Translations under genes and position numbers: made by a program | In this document: piece after piece, positions 29,190-39,044 of the stretch | Layout of the letters: every line of letters begins with the position of its first letter | Numbering within the stretch: the stretch's first letter is position 1 | Assembly: GCF_002135315.1 (NCBI RefSeq) | Contig: NZ_NEGA01000009.1 | Span: 62,001 to 126,000 of the forward strand | Direction: 5' to 3' | From: Acinetobacter sp. ANC 3903 | Lineage (GTDB): Bacteria > Pseudomonadota > Gammaproteobacteria > Pseudomonadales > Moraxellaceae | DNA: 64,000 nucleotides | Notes under the pieces: generated by a model | The model's input: the letters and a program-made list of their open reading frames with translations, nothing else | Told to the model about the DNA's origin: nothing | Databases searched by the model: none

Positions 29190-29225
29190 ATTCATATCAA
29201 ATTCGTTTCTTATTATTTTTTCAAC
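29190..29225 (+). promoter_or_regulatory. Upstream element shared by the two sulfate-binding-protein genes (copy 1)
   Basis: The sequence TTATTCATATCAAATTC followed by TTTCTTATTATTTTTT lies about 65-95 bases before the first sbp start. A near copy occurs at the same relative place before the second (30370-30404). Position and gene function suggest a CysB-controlled promoter; no binding site has been proven. Confidence 0.5.
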
Positions 29226-29286
29226 AAAAAAGATAAGGCTATGCTTGGCCCTGTTACAAAACATTAATAATTCAAAGGATAGCAAA

Positions 29287-30291
29287 ATGCGCTCATTAAA
29301 AATCGGGGTTTTAGCGGCTCTTATTTCAGCAACATCTTTTACTGCGCTGGCAAAAGACTTTTTAAATGTTTCCTATGATCCAACCCGTGAATTATATGAA
29401 AACTACAACAAAGAGTTTGGCGCATATTGGAAAAAAACCACTGGCCAAGATATTAATTTTAAACAGTCACACGGCGGTTCTGGCAAACAGGCACGTTCAG
29501 TGATTGATGGTCTGGGTGCCGATGTGGTGACCTTGGCACTTGCAGCAGATATTGATGCCATTGCAGAAAACTCGAATCTGCTGCCAAAAAACTGGCAGAA
29601 ACAGTTCCCGAATAACTCTACCCCCTATACTTCTACCATTGTATTTTTGGTACATAAAGGTAATCCTAAAGGCATTAAAGACTGGGGCGATTTGGTGAAA
29701 AATAATGTCGGCATTATTACCCCAAACCCTAAAACTTCTGGCGGTGCACGCTGGAACTATCTGGCAGCATGGGCTTGGGCAAAACATCAGCCAGGCGGTA
29801 ACGATGCCAAAGCACAGGAATTCGTACGTCAAATCTATAAAAATACCAAAGTACTTGACTCGGGTGCACGTGGTGCAACCACCACATTTGCTGAACGCGG
29901 CATTGGAGATGTATTGCTGGCATGGGAAAATGAAGCTCACCTTGCGATTCGTGAACAACCGGGCAAGTTTGAAATTGTGACACCTTCTCTTTCAATCTTG
30001 GCAGAACCCCCTATTGCCATAGTAGAAAAGAATGCACAGAAAGACGGCAACCTGAATTTAGCCAAAGCTTATCTCAGCTATTTATATTCACCTGCAGGTC
30101 AAACCATTGCTGCCAATAACTTTTATCGTCCGCGCAATGCAGCTGTATTGGCCAAGTACAAATCCGTATTCAAACCATTGAAACTGGTCACCATTAATAA
30201 AGAATTTGGCGGCTGGACCAAAGTTCAAAAGCAGCATTTTGAAAATGGTGGTGTATTTGACCAGATTGTAAAAGCCAACAGTGCAAAATAA
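29287..30291 (+). CDS. Sulfate ABC transporter substrate-binding protein (Sbp-like), copy 1
   Basis: A 334-residue periplasmic binding protein with a signal peptide ([22 protein letters not shown]), then [19 protein letters not shown], the family's N-terminal signature. Sbp motifs include [38 protein letters not shown], and [29 protein letters not shown]. The start at 29287 is preceded by AAAGGA. It delivers sulfate (or thiosulfate) to CysTWA encoded downstream. It is a close paralogue of the next gene. Confidence 0.94.
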   Translation: MRSLKIGVLAALISATSFTALAKDFLNVSYDPTRELYENYNKEFGAYWKKTTGQDINFKQSHGGSGKQARSVIDGLGADVVTLALAADIDAIAENSNLLPKNWQKQFPNNSTPYTSTIVFLVHKGNPKGIKDWGDLVKNNVGIITPNPKTSGGARWNYLAAWAWAKHQPGGNDAKAQEFVRQIYKNTKVLDSGARGATTTFAERGIGDVLLAWENEAHLAIREQPGKFEIVTPSLSILAEPPIAIVEKNAQKDGNLNLAKAYLSYLYSPAGQTIAANNFYRPRNAAVLAKYKSVFKPLKLVTINKEFGGWTKVQKQHFENGGVFDQIVKANSAK

Positions 30292-30369
30292 TTTGAGTTC
30301 ATCCATCAAAGCATCAGCTTTATTCATAAGGCCGGTGCTTTACTTATCAAACCAGTTTAATTTATCTTT

Positions 30370-30428
30370 TTTATTCATATAAAATTCATTTTTTATTATT
30401 TTTTATGCATAAAGAATAGCGCTATTCT
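30370..30428 (+). promoter_or_regulatory. Promoter-region element of sbp copy 2 with a perfect palindrome
   Basis: Contains the shared element TTATTCATATAAAATTC and TTTTTTATTATTTTTT, followed by the perfect 16-base palindrome AGAATAGCGCTATTCT at 30413-30428, 40 bases before the start codon. The palindrome overlaps the likely -10/start region, which would suit an operator. In copy 1 the corresponding place reads AAAGATAAGGCTATGC and is not palindromic. Confidence 0.45.
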
Positions 30429-30468
30429 GCATCCATGTGATGAAACATTTGAAAATATTGAGGTTCGC

Positions 30469-31482
30469 ATGAGCATTTCAGCAAAATTGAAACTTGGGGT
30501 TTTAGCAGCAGTCGTATCCACCTTTTCTCTGGGTGCTGCAGCGAAAGATTTCCTTAACGTATCATACGATCCAACACGCGAACTATATGAAAACGTGAAT
30601 AAAGATTTCAGCAAATACTGGGAAAGCCGTACCGGACAGAAAATTAACTTCAAACAGTCACACGGCGGTTCAGGTAAGCAAGCTCGTGCGGTCATTGATG
30701 GCCTCGATGCAGATGTCGTGACTTTAGCACTTTCTGCCGACATTGACGTGATTACGGAAAAAACCAAACTTTTACCGGCAGACTGGCAAAAGAAACTTCC
30801 ACAAAACTCTACCCCCTATACTTCTACCATTGTATTTTTGGTACATAAAGGTAATCCTAAAGGCATTAAAGACTGGGGTGATCTGGTTAAACCGGGTGTA
30901 GGCATTATTACCCCAAACCCTAAAACCTCTGGCGGTGCACGCTGGAACTATCTCGCTGCATGGGCTTGGGCGAAACATCAGGCCGGTGGTAACGATAAAA
31001 CAGCTCAAGAATTTGTACGTAAAATCTATAAAAACACCAAAGTCCTCGACTCTGGTGCACGTGGTGCAACCACCACATTTGCTGAACGCGGCATTGGTGA
31101 TGTGCTGCTTGCATGGGAAAACGAAGCTCACTTAGCCATTCGTGAACAACCGGGCAAGTTTGAAATTGTAACGCCATCTCTGTCTATTTTGGCTGAGCCA
31201 CCTGTGGCGATTGTGGAAAAAAATGCAGAGAAAAAAGGCAACCAATATCTGGCCAAAGGCTACTTGAACTTCCTTTACTCGCCACGCGGCCAGCAAATTG
31301 CGGCTGAAAACTTCTACCGCCCACGCAACGCACAAACACTGGCGCAATACAGCAAGGTATTCAAGCCATTAAAACTGGTGACCATCGACCAAGAATTTGG
31401 TGGCTGGAGCAAAGTTCAAAAAGCCCACTTTGAAAATGGCGGCGTATTTGACCAAATCGTTAAAGCCAATAGTGCAAAATAA
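30469..31482 (+). CDS. Sulfate ABC transporter substrate-binding protein (Sbp-like), copy 2
   Basis: A 337-residue paralogue of the preceding gene with its own signal peptide ([25 protein letters not shown]) and the same sulfate-binding signatures. Most differences are at the N terminus and in surface stretches ([20 protein letters not shown] versus [20 protein letters not shown]). The start has GAGGT upstream. Two binding proteins for one permease suggests specialisation (for example sulfate versus thiosulfate) or dosage. Confidence 0.94.
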   Translation: MSISAKLKLGVLAAVVSTFSLGAAAKDFLNVSYDPTRELYENVNKDFSKYWESRTGQKINFKQSHGGSGKQARAVIDGLDADVVTLALSADIDVITEKTKLLPADWQKKLPQNSTPYTSTIVFLVHKGNPKGIKDWGDLVKPGVGIITPNPKTSGGARWNYLAAWAWAKHQAGGNDKTAQEFVRKIYKNTKVLDSGARGATTTFAERGIGDVLLAWENEAHLAIREQPGKFEIVTPSLSILAEPPVAIVEKNAEKKGNQYLAKGYLNFLYSPRGQQIAAENFYRPRNAQTLAQYSKVFKPLKLVTIDQEFGGWSKVQKAHFENGGVFDQIVKANSAK

Positions 31483-31509
31483 TAGCGTTCGATAGACAGG
31501 AGCATCGAC

Positions 31510-32115
31510 ATGATTCATACCGTAATTGTTCCGGGTGTAGGTGGCAGTGAATCTGCGCACTGGCAATCTTGGTTACAACGACAACTCATGTCATGCTCGC
31601 GTGTGCAGCAACAAGACTGGAACACCCCTGTGTTACAAAACTGGATTGCCGAGTTTGTAAAGACCGTGGCGCCTATTCAAGGCAGTGTCCAGATTGTTGC
31701 ACATAGTTTTGGTTGTTTAACCACTGTGGCAGCTTTAGCCCAGCATCCGGAACTCAATCAAAAAATTAAAAATTTGATTCTGGTTGCACCGGCCAATCCT
31801 GCCCGTTTTGGCGAAGCCGGTTTTTCACGTGATAGCCAGCAAGATTATCAACGCTATTTTCATCAGCTTAAAATTGCTGTACCAACCACAATGATCATTA
31901 GTGAAAATGATCCCTGGTTAAATTTTGAAGATGCGCAATGCCTGGCCAAAGCGTGGAAACTCAATCCAATTAACCTGGGTCAAGTTGGACATATTAATGT
32001 TGCTTCCGGTTTTGGGCCTTTCCCTGAAATTTATGATTATTTGATTTCAGAAAATGTGTTGCAACACATCAATTTAACTGATGATAACAAGTGCTTTTTT
32101 AAATTTGCAATTTGA
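31510..32115 (+). CDS. RBBP9/YdeN-type alpha/beta hydrolase
   Basis: A 201-residue small hydrolase. The nucleophile elbow is AHSFGC, the GxSxG-like turn where RBBP9-type proteins have H-S-x-G. ISENDPWLNFEDA supplies the acid region, and QVGHINVASGFGPFP supplies the catalytic His with the GH-N-SGFG ending typical of the family. It begins 27 bases after sbp copy 2 and ends 85 bases before cysT, inside the sulfate block. Its substrate is unknown. Confidence 0.85.
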   Translation: MIHTVIVPGVGGSESAHWQSWLQRQLMSCSRVQQQDWNTPVLQNWIAEFVKTVAPIQGSVQIVAHSFGCLTTVAALAQHPELNQKIKNLILVAPANPARFGEAGFSRDSQQDYQRYFHQLKIAVPTTMIISENDPWLNFEDAQCLAKAWKLNPINLGQVGHINVASGFGPFPEIYDYLISENVLQHINLTDDNKCFFKFAI

Positions 32116-32200
32116 ACCCCGCAAATTATGCTTGTGCCGATTTAAACTTTTATTTTCGCTGACTTTATTAGTCAGCATTCGCTCTTTTTGAGGAGTCATC

Positions 32201-33034
32201 ATGTCGCAGCGATCCCGAGTGCTGCCAGGATTTGGTCTTTCTCTAGGCTTTACCCTAGCGTATTTGTCATTAGTCGTGCTTATTCCACTTTCGGCAGTGT
32301 TTATTAAATCACTGGGAATTGGATGGGACGGTTTATGGGAAATTTTAAGTTCAGAACGTATCTTAAAATCTTTGCAGTTAAGTTTTAGTGCTGCCCTGCT
32401 TGCAGCCTTAGTCAATGTGGTCTTTGGTTTACTGCTGGCGTGGTGCTTGGTCCGTTATAGCTTCCCTGGCAAGCGTATTGTGGATGCTTTGGTCGATTTG
32501 CCTTTTGCCTTGCCTACAGCCGTTGCCGGTATTGCACTGACCTCTTTATATGCCCCTACAGGCTGGATCGGTCAGTATTTAGAGCCTTTAGGCATTAAAG
32601 TGGCATATACCCCCATCGGGATTACTCTGGCTTTGATTTTTATTGGTATTCCATTTGTAGTCCGTACCGTACAACCGGTTTTAAGTGATCTGGAAACCGA
32701 ACTGGAAGAAGCAGCATCGGCATTGGGTGCGAACCGTTTTCAGATTATCACCAAAATCATTCTACCGATTCTGTTTCCTGCACTATTAACTGGTTTTGCC
32801 TTGGCATTTGCACGAGGTGTGGGTGAATACGGCTCGGTCATCTTTATTGCCGGTAACCAGCCCTTCGAGACTGAAATTGCGCCACTGATGATTATCTCCC
32901 GTCTGGAAGAATATGACTATGCAGGTGCAACCACCATTGCAGTCGTGATGCTGGTACTGTCATTTGCCATCTTGTTCCTGATTAACCTGTTACAGGCATG
33001 GGCAAGCAAACGTACAGGGAGAACTGCACGATGA
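32201..33034 (+). CDS. cysT: Sulfate ABC transporter permease CysT
   Basis: A 277-residue inner-membrane permease with six helices and the binding-protein-dependent signature [28 protein letters not shown], the EAA loop that contacts Cys[16 protein letters not shown] is typical of CysT/CysU. A GAGGAG ribosome site precedes the ATG. The stop overlaps the cysW start (ATGA). Confidence 0.96.
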   Translation: MSQRSRVLPGFGLSLGFTLAYLSLVVLIPLSAVFIKSLGIGWDGLWEILSSERILKSLQLSFSAALLAALVNVVFGLLLAWCLVRYSFPGKRIVDALVDLPFALPTAVAGIALTSLYAPTGWIGQYLEPLGIKVAYTPIGITLALIFIGIPFVVRTVQPVLSDLETELEEAASALGANRFQIITKIILPILFPALLTGFALAFARGVGEYGSVIFIAGNQPFETEIAPLMIISRLEEYDYAGATTIAVVMLVLSFAILFLINLLQAWASKRTGRTAR

Positions 33035-33924
33035 GTTTAATCACCAATAGCAATGCTTTGGCCGAGAAATTGCAGTCCCGCGATGCTACCCGTGAACCCA
33101 CCTGGATTCGTTACCTGCTCATCACCATTGCCCTGATTTTCTTTTTAAGCTGCTTGATTCTGCCTTTAATTCTAGTGTTTGTTGAAGCGTTTAAACAAGG
33201 TGTCGGGGTTTATTTTCAGGCACTGGTGCATCCAGATACTTTATCTGCGGTAAAACTGACATTATTGACCGCCGTGATTGCAGTACCATTAAACGTGGTG
33301 TTTGGTGTAGCAGCTGCATGGTCGGTAGCGAAGTTTAATTTCCGTGGCAAATCCATTTTGACCACTATTATTGATTTACCTTTCTCGGTTTCACCTGTAA
33401 TCGCAGGCATGATGTTAGTACTGATTTTCGGTACCCAAGGCTGGTTTGGTGGCTGGCTGATGGACCATGACATTAAAATCTTGTATGCCGTTCCTGCTAT
33501 TGTGCTGGCAACCGTGTTTATTACGGTGCCATTTGTAGCGCGTGAACTGATTCCGTTAATGGAAGCACAAGGTACAGAAGAAGAAGAAGCCGCAATTGTA
33601 CTGGGTGCTTCAGGTTGGCAAACTTTCTGGAAAGTGACCTTACCCAATATTAAATGGGGTCTGATTTATGGTGTCATTCTGTGTAATGCCCGTGCTATGG
33701 GTGAATTCGGTGCAGTATCGGTGGTGTCTGGTCACATTCGTGGTGAAACCAATACCTTACCTCTGCATGTAGAAATCCTTTACAACGAATATACCTTTAG
33801 TGCTGCGTTTGCCGTGTCTTCACTGTTGGCTTTACTGGCTATTGTGACCCTGATTTTAAAAACATGGGTAGAGATACGCCAAGAACGACAAAACAAACGT
33901 AATGACGATTCAACAGTTTCTTAA
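33031..33924 (+). CDS. cysW: Sulfate ABC transporter permease CysW
   Basis: The second permease of the sulfate/thiosulfate importer, 297 residues from the ATG at 33031, which overlaps the cysT stop as ATGA. An in-frame upstream ATG (32998) would lie inside cysT and is rejected. The EAA loop reads [29 protein letters not shown], and [20 protein letters not shown] is a CysW-type helix. Confidence 0.96.
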   Translation: MSLITNSNALAEKLQSRDATREPTWIRYLLITIALIFFLSCLILPLILVFVEAFKQGVGVYFQALVHPDTLSAVKLTLLTAVIAVPLNVVFGVAAAWSVAKFNFRGKSILTTIIDLPFSVSPVIAGMMLVLIFGTQGWFGGWLMDHDIKILYAVPAIVLATVFITVPFVARELIPLMEAQGTEEEEAAIVLGASGWQTFWKVTLPNIKWGLIYGVILCNARAMGEFGAVSVVSGHIRGETNTLPLHVEILYNEYTFSAAFAVSSLLALLAIVTLILKTWVEIRQERQNKRNDDSTVS

Positions 33925-33935
33925 GGAATGACATC

Positions 33936-34997
33936 ATGAGTATTCAAGTTAAAAATATTGAAAAACACTTTGGTGCATTCCATGCACTTAAAAACATCTC
34001 ACTCGATTTTCCAGATGGTCAGCTGGTGGCATTACTCGGTCCATCAGGCTGTGGTAAAACCACTCTGCTGCGTATTATTGCAGGTCTGGAATCGGCTGAT
34101 GGCGGTCGAGTCATTTTAGAAGGTGAAGATGCAACCAATGTTCACGTGCGCGAACGTGAAGTGGGTTTTGTATTCCAGCACTATGCCCTGTTCCGTCATA
34201 TGACCGTATTTGACAACATCGCCTTCGGTTTACGTGTGCGCCCGCGCTCTACCCGACCATCTGAAGCCGAAATTAAAAAGCGTGTCTCCCGTTTACTTGA
34301 TCTGGTTCAATTGGGCTTTTTGGCAGACCGTTATCCTGCACAACTCTCGGGGGGGCAACGTCAGCGTATTGCTTTAGCACGTGCATTGGCGGTTGAACCT
34401 CGTGTTTTACTGCTTGATGAACCTTTTGGTGCACTGGATGCCAAAGTACGTAAAGAATTACGCCGCTGGTTACGTACCCTGCATGATGAATTGCATATCA
34501 CCTCGATTTTTGTCACCCATGACCAGGAAGAAGCACTCGAAGTTGCTGACCAGATCGTGGTCATGAACAAAGGAAATGTCGAGCAAATCGGTTCGCCGCG
34601 TGAAGTTTACGAAAAACCGGCAACCCCGTTTGTATTCGACTTCCTGGGTCAGGCCAACCGATTCGAAGGCCAACACCAGCAAGGCATCATCCATCTTGGC
34701 GAAGACCGCATTCAATTGCCACAAGCCAAAGATGCGCCGCAAGGTGAAATTATTGCCTTTGCACGTCCAAGCGAACTGCGTATTCATGCCACTCCGCAAG
34801 AAAATGCCATTCAGGCGATTTTCCTGCGTGAAATATGGATTGCCGGCAAAGTTCTTGCTGAGCTGCAAGACCGCCAAGGCAATTTAATTGAAATTTCGCT
34901 TAACTCGGAAGAAGCGAAATTACATCAATTTAAGCCAAATCAAACAGTGTGGTTAAGCCCAACGGCATTGCATCTGTTTGCCAATGACGTCGCTTAA
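33936..34997 (+). CDS. cysA: Sulfate/thiosulfate import ATP-binding protein CysA
   Basis: The ATPase of the sulfate importer, 353 residues. Walker A GPSGCGKT (35-42), ABC signature LSGGQ (137-141) and Walker B/DEPF (158-164) are intact, with the switch histidine in FVTHDQEE. The C-terminal regulatory TOBE-like domain (about 240-350) is present. It follows cysW by 11 bases and precedes cysB, completing the uptake unit. Confidence 0.97.
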   Translation: MSIQVKNIEKHFGAFHALKNISLDFPDGQLVALLGPSGCGKTTLLRIIAGLESADGGRVILEGEDATNVHVREREVGFVFQHYALFRHMTVFDNIAFGLRVRPRSTRPSEAEIKKRVSRLLDLVQLGFLADRYPAQLSGGQRQRIALARALAVEPRVLLLDEPFGALDAKVRKELRRWLRTLHDELHITSIFVTHDQEEALEVADQIVVMNKGNVEQIGSPREVYEKPATPFVFDFLGQANRFEGQHQQGIIHLGEDRIQLPQAKDAPQGEIIAFARPSELRIHATPQENAIQAIFLREIWIAGKVLAELQDRQGNLIEISLNSEEAKLHQFKPNQTVWLSPTALHLFANDVA

Positions 34998-35052
34998 TAA
35001 CAAATAGATGGGGCCAAAAACAGCCCCCATCCCTTTTAAGGTATACAGCATT

Positions 35053-35976
35053 ATGAATTTCCAACAATTAAGAATTATTCGAGAAACCGTTAGACAGAAT
35101 TTTAATTTAACTGAAGCTTCAGCAGCACTTTACACATCACAATCTGGTGTGAGTAAACATATTAAAGATTTAGAAGATGAGCTGGGCGTACAACTGTTTA
35201 TTCGTAAAGGCAAACGTTTACTGGGCCTGACTGAACCGGGTCAATCTTTACTGGGCATTGTAGAACGCATGCTGGTGGATGCAGACAATATTAAACGTCT
35301 GGCAGATGATTTTAACCGTGTCGATGAAGGCACCCTGACCATTGCAACCACGCATACCCAGGCACGTTATGTGTTGCCACCGATTGTCAACCAGTTCAAA
35401 AAAGAATTTCCGAAAGTCCATTTGATTTTGCAACAAGCCAGTCCGGTTGAAATTACCGAAATGTTGCTGCAAGGCGAAGCAGATATTGGTATTGCCACTG
35501 AATCTTTAACCACTGAAGAAAATCTGGCTAGCGTACCTTACTATAATTGGCAACACAGTATTATTACACCGCAAAACCATGCACTTGCCAACAAAGCAAA
35601 CATCACGCTGGAAGATTTGGCACAATTTCCGATTATTACTTACCATGGCGGTTTCACAGGGCGTTCTAAAATTGACAAAGCATTTGAAGATGCCGGCATT
35701 GATGTTGATATTGTGATGTCAGCGCTGGATGCCGATGTGATCAAAACCTATGTGGAATTGAATATGGGCGTCGGTATTGTCAACAATGTCGCTTATGATG
35801 CGGAACGGGATTATCGCCTTAAACAGATTCCAACCGATATCTTTGGGGTAAATACCACCTGGATTGCGGTACGTAAAGGACATTTGTTGCGCGGTTATGG
35901 CTATGAGTTTATTTCACTCTGCTCGCCAGAAGCAGATATCAAGGCACTGAAAAAATTGGCTTATCCCGAAGATTAA
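35053..35976 (+). CDS. cysB: LysR-type regulator CysB
   Basis: CysB activates sulfate assimilation genes in response to N-acetylserine or O-acetylserine. The 307-residue protein has the winged-helix domain in the first ~60 residues (MNFQQLRIIRETVRQNFNLTEASAALYTSQSGVSKHIKDLEDELG) and the co-inducer-binding domain (TTHTQARYVLPPIV, ITYHGGFTGRSKID). The start at 35053 gives the family's usual N terminus; an in-frame ATG at 35008 adds 15 unlike residues. Its place after cysTWA indicates direct control of the block. Confidence 0.96.
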   Translation: MNFQQLRIIRETVRQNFNLTEASAALYTSQSGVSKHIKDLEDELGVQLFIRKGKRLLGLTEPGQSLLGIVERMLVDADNIKRLADDFNRVDEGTLTIATTHTQARYVLPPIVNQFKKEFPKVHLILQQASPVEITEMLLQGEADIGIATESLTTEENLASVPYYNWQHSIITPQNHALANKANITLEDLAQFPIITYHGGFTGRSKIDKAFEDAGIDVDIVMSALDADVIKTYVELNMGVGIVNNVAYDAERDYRLKQIPTDIFGVNTTWIAVRKGHLLRGYGYEFISLCSPEADIKALKKLAYPED

Positions 35977-35993
35977 AAATTTGATTGATTAAG

Positions 35994-36020
35994 AAAGGGA
36001 TATTAAATATCCCTTTTTTT
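35994..36020 (+). terminator. cysB terminator
   Basis: AAAGGGATAT / ATATCCCTTT stem with a TAA loop and a following run of T, about 18 bases past the cysB stop. Confidence 0.88.
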
Positions 36021-36084
36021 AATTTTAATTCAAATTTTTTATTATTTTACTTATCAATCAAATAAATAATTCACTTTGTTACAG

Positions 36085-36965
36085 ATGTAGGCTATGCCTT
36101 CGAACCAGTCAGCAGCAGCCCGGTAAATTTAGTCAATGCAGTACGTTTTAAAATAGACACTCACAATCTGACCACGCTTTTAGGCTATCAACCCAATTCG
36201 GCTTGGAATTTTTATGGCGGTTTAAGTTATCAGACCCTAGACACTCAACTGAAAATTTCAGGGCAATCGATGGGAATACAGGCTAATTATATTGCAAATA
36301 TGGATAAAGACTCGGCCTTGGGCTGGTTGGCAGGTATCAGCTATCAAATTCCTGAATATGCACTAAAAACCTCACTCACCTATCGTTCTAAAATTCAACA
36401 TACGCCACAATTTTATGAGCAGACTTCATCCATTCCTGCAATTCCAGTCTTGAATTTAAGCTCTGCACAGCACATCAGCATCGACACACCGCAGTCGCTA
36501 AATCTCGAGTTTAAATCCGGGATCACGCCTCGCAATGTCATCTATACCTATTTGCGTTGGGTCAACTGGAAAAATTTAAAAATGGTTTCTCCCCTGATGA
36601 GCTTGGGTGAAGCTACACCGGTCAATTTGGTGGATTATCAAAAAAATCAGCTTTCAGCCACCTTGGGACTTGCCCATATCTTCAATCAGCAATGGACATC
36701 GGCCCTGGATATAGGGGTGGATTCAGGCATTGGCTATCCAGCCTCTACCTTAAGCCCTTCGGATGGTTATTATAGTTTTGGCGTTGGCGGGTTTTATAAT
36801 GTATAGCCTAATTTATTTATTGCCGCTGGCATTAAATATTTCAAGCTAAACAAAGCCAAAGTTTATATGGATCAAGAAGGAGCAGGCAATTTATTTGGCG
36901 TGTTATCTTCGGTAAACAATAACAAAGCTATTGCTTATGGCCTCAAGGTCGGTTATCGCTTTTAA
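36085..36965 (+). pseudogene. Broken FadL/OmpP1 family outer-membrane porin gene
   Basis: The frame starting GYAFEPVSSS at 36091 runs into a stop at 36121-36126. The same protein continues in another frame from about 36120 (PVNLVNAVRF...), showing a one-base frameshift. That frame runs to an amber stop at 36804-36806 after GGFYNV. Beyond the TAG it stays open in frame for 52 codons (PNLFIAAGIKYFKLNK...) and ends in GYRF, a proper outer-membrane C terminus. The segments SLNLEFKSGITPRN, TYLRWVNWKN and the beta-strand pattern fit FadL-type long-chain fatty acid porins. The N-terminal half is missing. Three separate lesions make function very unlikely. Confidence 0.85.
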
Positions 36966-37007
36966 CTAAAACCAGCTTAATTTTACATAATTTAATTTTG
37001 AAAAAAT

Positions 37008-37036
37008 AAAAAAACGAGCCGAAGCTCGTTTTTTTT
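37008..37036 (-). terminator. Terminator of the outer-membrane protein gene
   Basis: AAAAAACGAGC / GCTCGTTTTTT with a CGAA-type loop, directly downstream of the minus-strand gene at 37057. T-runs are on both strands, so it may also stop transcription from the relic. Confidence 0.85.
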
Positions 37037-37056
37037 AATGGGGGGGCAATCTTTGA

Positions 37057-37812
37057 TTACCAGTTGAAGCTTACGCCTACTTTACCCACTGGCAACCATT
37101 GATATTTATCATCATTTGCGATTTCATTCGCTTCTTGATCTACTGCAACTTGAGCAGGTATGGTATTACCTGTTACTGGTGCTAGATTATTTTGTGTTAA
37201 TTGAACCTTTGGGTTACCTGTGTAGTAAGCACCTACTTCACCAAATAATCCCCAGTTCTTATTAATTTTTGGTGCGAAACCAAAGCCTACATAAGGAGCA
37301 ATATCGTTTTCGTAGGACATTTGACCACGTACATTACCTTCTTGACCTGCAACAGCTAATTCATAGTTATTGCCGTTAATGCTTAAGGTTTCCCCATCTC
37401 CAATACGTTTTTGTAAATCATATTGGTTATCCAGATAACCTACACCCGCAGCCATGTATAAGCCTTGTGCCCAACGGTTTGTACTTGCACCCCAAGGACG
37501 AATTTCTGCATTTAAATAAGCCAGCTTATTATCCATGTCCAAGTCATATTTTGTACCATTTACTGATACATCATCTGTCCAAGAAATATCACCGCCATTA
37601 TAACCTAGGGCTAAACCGACATACGGGTTTGCAGTCCAAAGCAAGGCACCACCATAACCAGTTGTCCCTACTTCAGCACGAACACCGGTAGGAATAAGCT
37701 GGTTACGCTCAAATGTATAGCCATCTTGCACTACTGCATCATCAGCTGCCATAGCTGTTCCTGCAATAGCAGTTAATATAGATGCTGCTAAAATCGTAGC
37801 TAAAGTTTTCAT
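37057..37812 (-). CDS. Outer-membrane beta-barrel protein
   Basis: A 251-residue precursor with signal peptide MKTLATILAASILTAIAGTAMA and an aromatic C terminus (GKVGVSFNW) for BAM recognition. The alternation of strands (TGYGGALLWTANPYVGLALGYN, LAYLNAEIRPWG, GLYMAAGVGYLDNQYDL, APYVGFGFAPKINKNWGLFGEVGAYY) suggests an eight-stranded OmpW/OmpA-like barrel. The start is set by AGGAG ten bases upstream. No specific family name is secure. Confidence 0.82.
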   Translation of the reverse strand: MKTLATILAASILTAIAGTAMAADDAVVQDGYTFERNQLIPTGVRAEVGTTGYGGALLWTANPYVGLALGYNGGDISWTDDVSVNGTKYDLDMDNKLAYLNAEIRPWGASTNRWAQGLYMAAGVGYLDNQYDLQKRIGDGETLSINGNNYELAVAGQEGNVRGQMSYENDIAPYVGFGFAPKINKNWGLFGEVGAYYTGNPKVQLTQNNLAPVTGNTIPAQVAVDQEANEIANDDKYQWLPVGKVGVSFNW

Positions 37813-38111
37813 GATAGATCTCCTCAAAAAATTTCTATTTTCATCATTAGTGCTTTTCTGATCATTAAAACTATAAAATATTAATTGCTTAACTTTTATT
37901 CGAAATTTGCTTAGTTTTTGTTATTTTTTGATACATTTTCTGTTTGCTTTTGATTATTAAATCATTTTTTGTTTACTTAATATTCATCGCTGATTTTTTA
38001 TCTTATTTTTCGCCTCTTTCATAATTAATTCCGATCCAAAGCCACTTTTTCATCTATTTCTGTCTCAATATAGTGTAAAATCTTGAAAATTTTTTTTGGA
38101 AATGGAAGATC
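37813..38111. other. AT-rich divergent promoter region between the barrel gene and dapD
   Basis: Close to 300 bases, T-rich on the plus strand, with no gene. TATAGTGTAAAAT near 38070-38082 is a plausible -10 region for dapD, and TGGAAATGGAAG just before the dapD ATG is its ribosome site. Confidence 0.4.
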
Positions 38112-38933
38112 ATGTCTCAGCTTTCAACAATCATTGAACAAGCTTTTGAAGACCGTGCAAATTTCACTGCGGCAGACTGCTCCGCTGAAATTCGTAGCGC
38201 TGTAGAAGAAGCTATTGCTGGCCTAGATAACGGTACACTTCGTGTGGCTGAAAAAATCGACGGTGAATGGGTTGTCCACCAATGGCTTAAAAAAGCTGTT
38301 TTGTTATCTTTTAAATTAAATGACAACAAACCAATCGAGTCTGGTGATCTTCGTTTCTACGACAAGGTAGAAACTAAATTTTCTAATTGGACTGAAGAAC
38401 AGTTTAAAGCTGCAGGCGTACGTGTAGTACCACCTGCTGTTGCCCGTAAAGGTTCTTTCCAGGCGAAAAACGTGGTATTGATGCCTTCATACGTGAACAT
38501 CGGTGCTTATGTGGATGAAGGTACCATGGTTGATACATGGGCAACTGTAGGTTCATGTGCGCAAATTGGTAAAAACGTTCACTTGTCTGGTGGCGTGGGT
38601 ATTGGTGGTGTTCTTGAACCACTTCAAGCAAACCCAACCATTATTGAAGACAACTGCTTCATCGGTGCACGATCTGAAATCGTTGAAGGCGTAATCGTAG
38701 AAGAAGGTTCTGTGATTTCTATGGGCGTGTTCATTGGTCAATCAACTAAAATCTTTGACCGTGAAACTGGCGAAATCCATTACGGCCGCGTTCCTGCAGG
38801 TTCGGTTGTGGTTTCAGGTAGCCTTCCATCTAAAGATGGTACTTGCAACCTGTATGCTGCAATCATCGTGAAAAAAGTAGATGCGAAAACCCGTGCAAAA
38901 ACCAGCTTGAACGATTTATTACGCGAAGACTAA
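38112..38933 (+). CDS. dapD: 2,3,4,5-tetrahydropyridine-2,6-dicarboxylate N-succinyltransferase
   Basis: DapD succinylates tetrahydrodipicolinate in lysine and diaminopimelate synthesis. The 273-residue protein has the N-terminal helical domain followed by a left-handed beta-helix made of hexapeptide repeats ([41 protein letters not shown]) and the [22 protein letters not shown] loop of the active site. Length is normal. Confidence 0.97.
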   Translation: MSQLSTIIEQAFEDRANFTAADCSAEIRSAVEEAIAGLDNGTLRVAEKIDGEWVVHQWLKKAVLLSFKLNDNKPIESGDLRFYDKVETKFSNWTEEQFKAAGVRVVPPAVARKGSFQAKNVVLMPSYVNIGAYVDEGTMVDTWATVGSCAQIGKNVHLSGGVGIGGVLEPLQANPTIIEDNCFIGARSEIVEGVIVEEGSVISMGVFIGQSTKIFDRETGEIHYGRVPAGSVVVSGSLPSKDGTCNLYAAIIVKKVDAKTRAKTSLNDLLRED

Positions 38934-38952
38934 GATTTCTTAAGTCTGTTGC

Positions 38953-39008
38953 GGAGCGATCGCTCCTCATCTCTACGGTCAGCAATGATCGTAGGGATTT
39001 TTGTTTTT
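38953..39008 (+). terminator. dapD terminator region with a second palindrome
   Basis: A perfect palindrome GGAGCGATCGCTCC (38953-38966) is followed by the stem CTACGGTC / GATCGTAG (38973-38994, one G-T pair) and then a T-rich stretch. The second hairpin is the probable terminator. Confidence 0.65.
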
Positions 39009-39044
39009 GTGCTCTGTCATTTTTTGGTGTGGTAATTTTTTGTT

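Noticed and set aside
38941..39044. preQ1 riboswitch before queE.
   Set aside because: The gap holds a palindrome and the dapD terminator; the remaining ~40 bases lack the preQ1 pattern.
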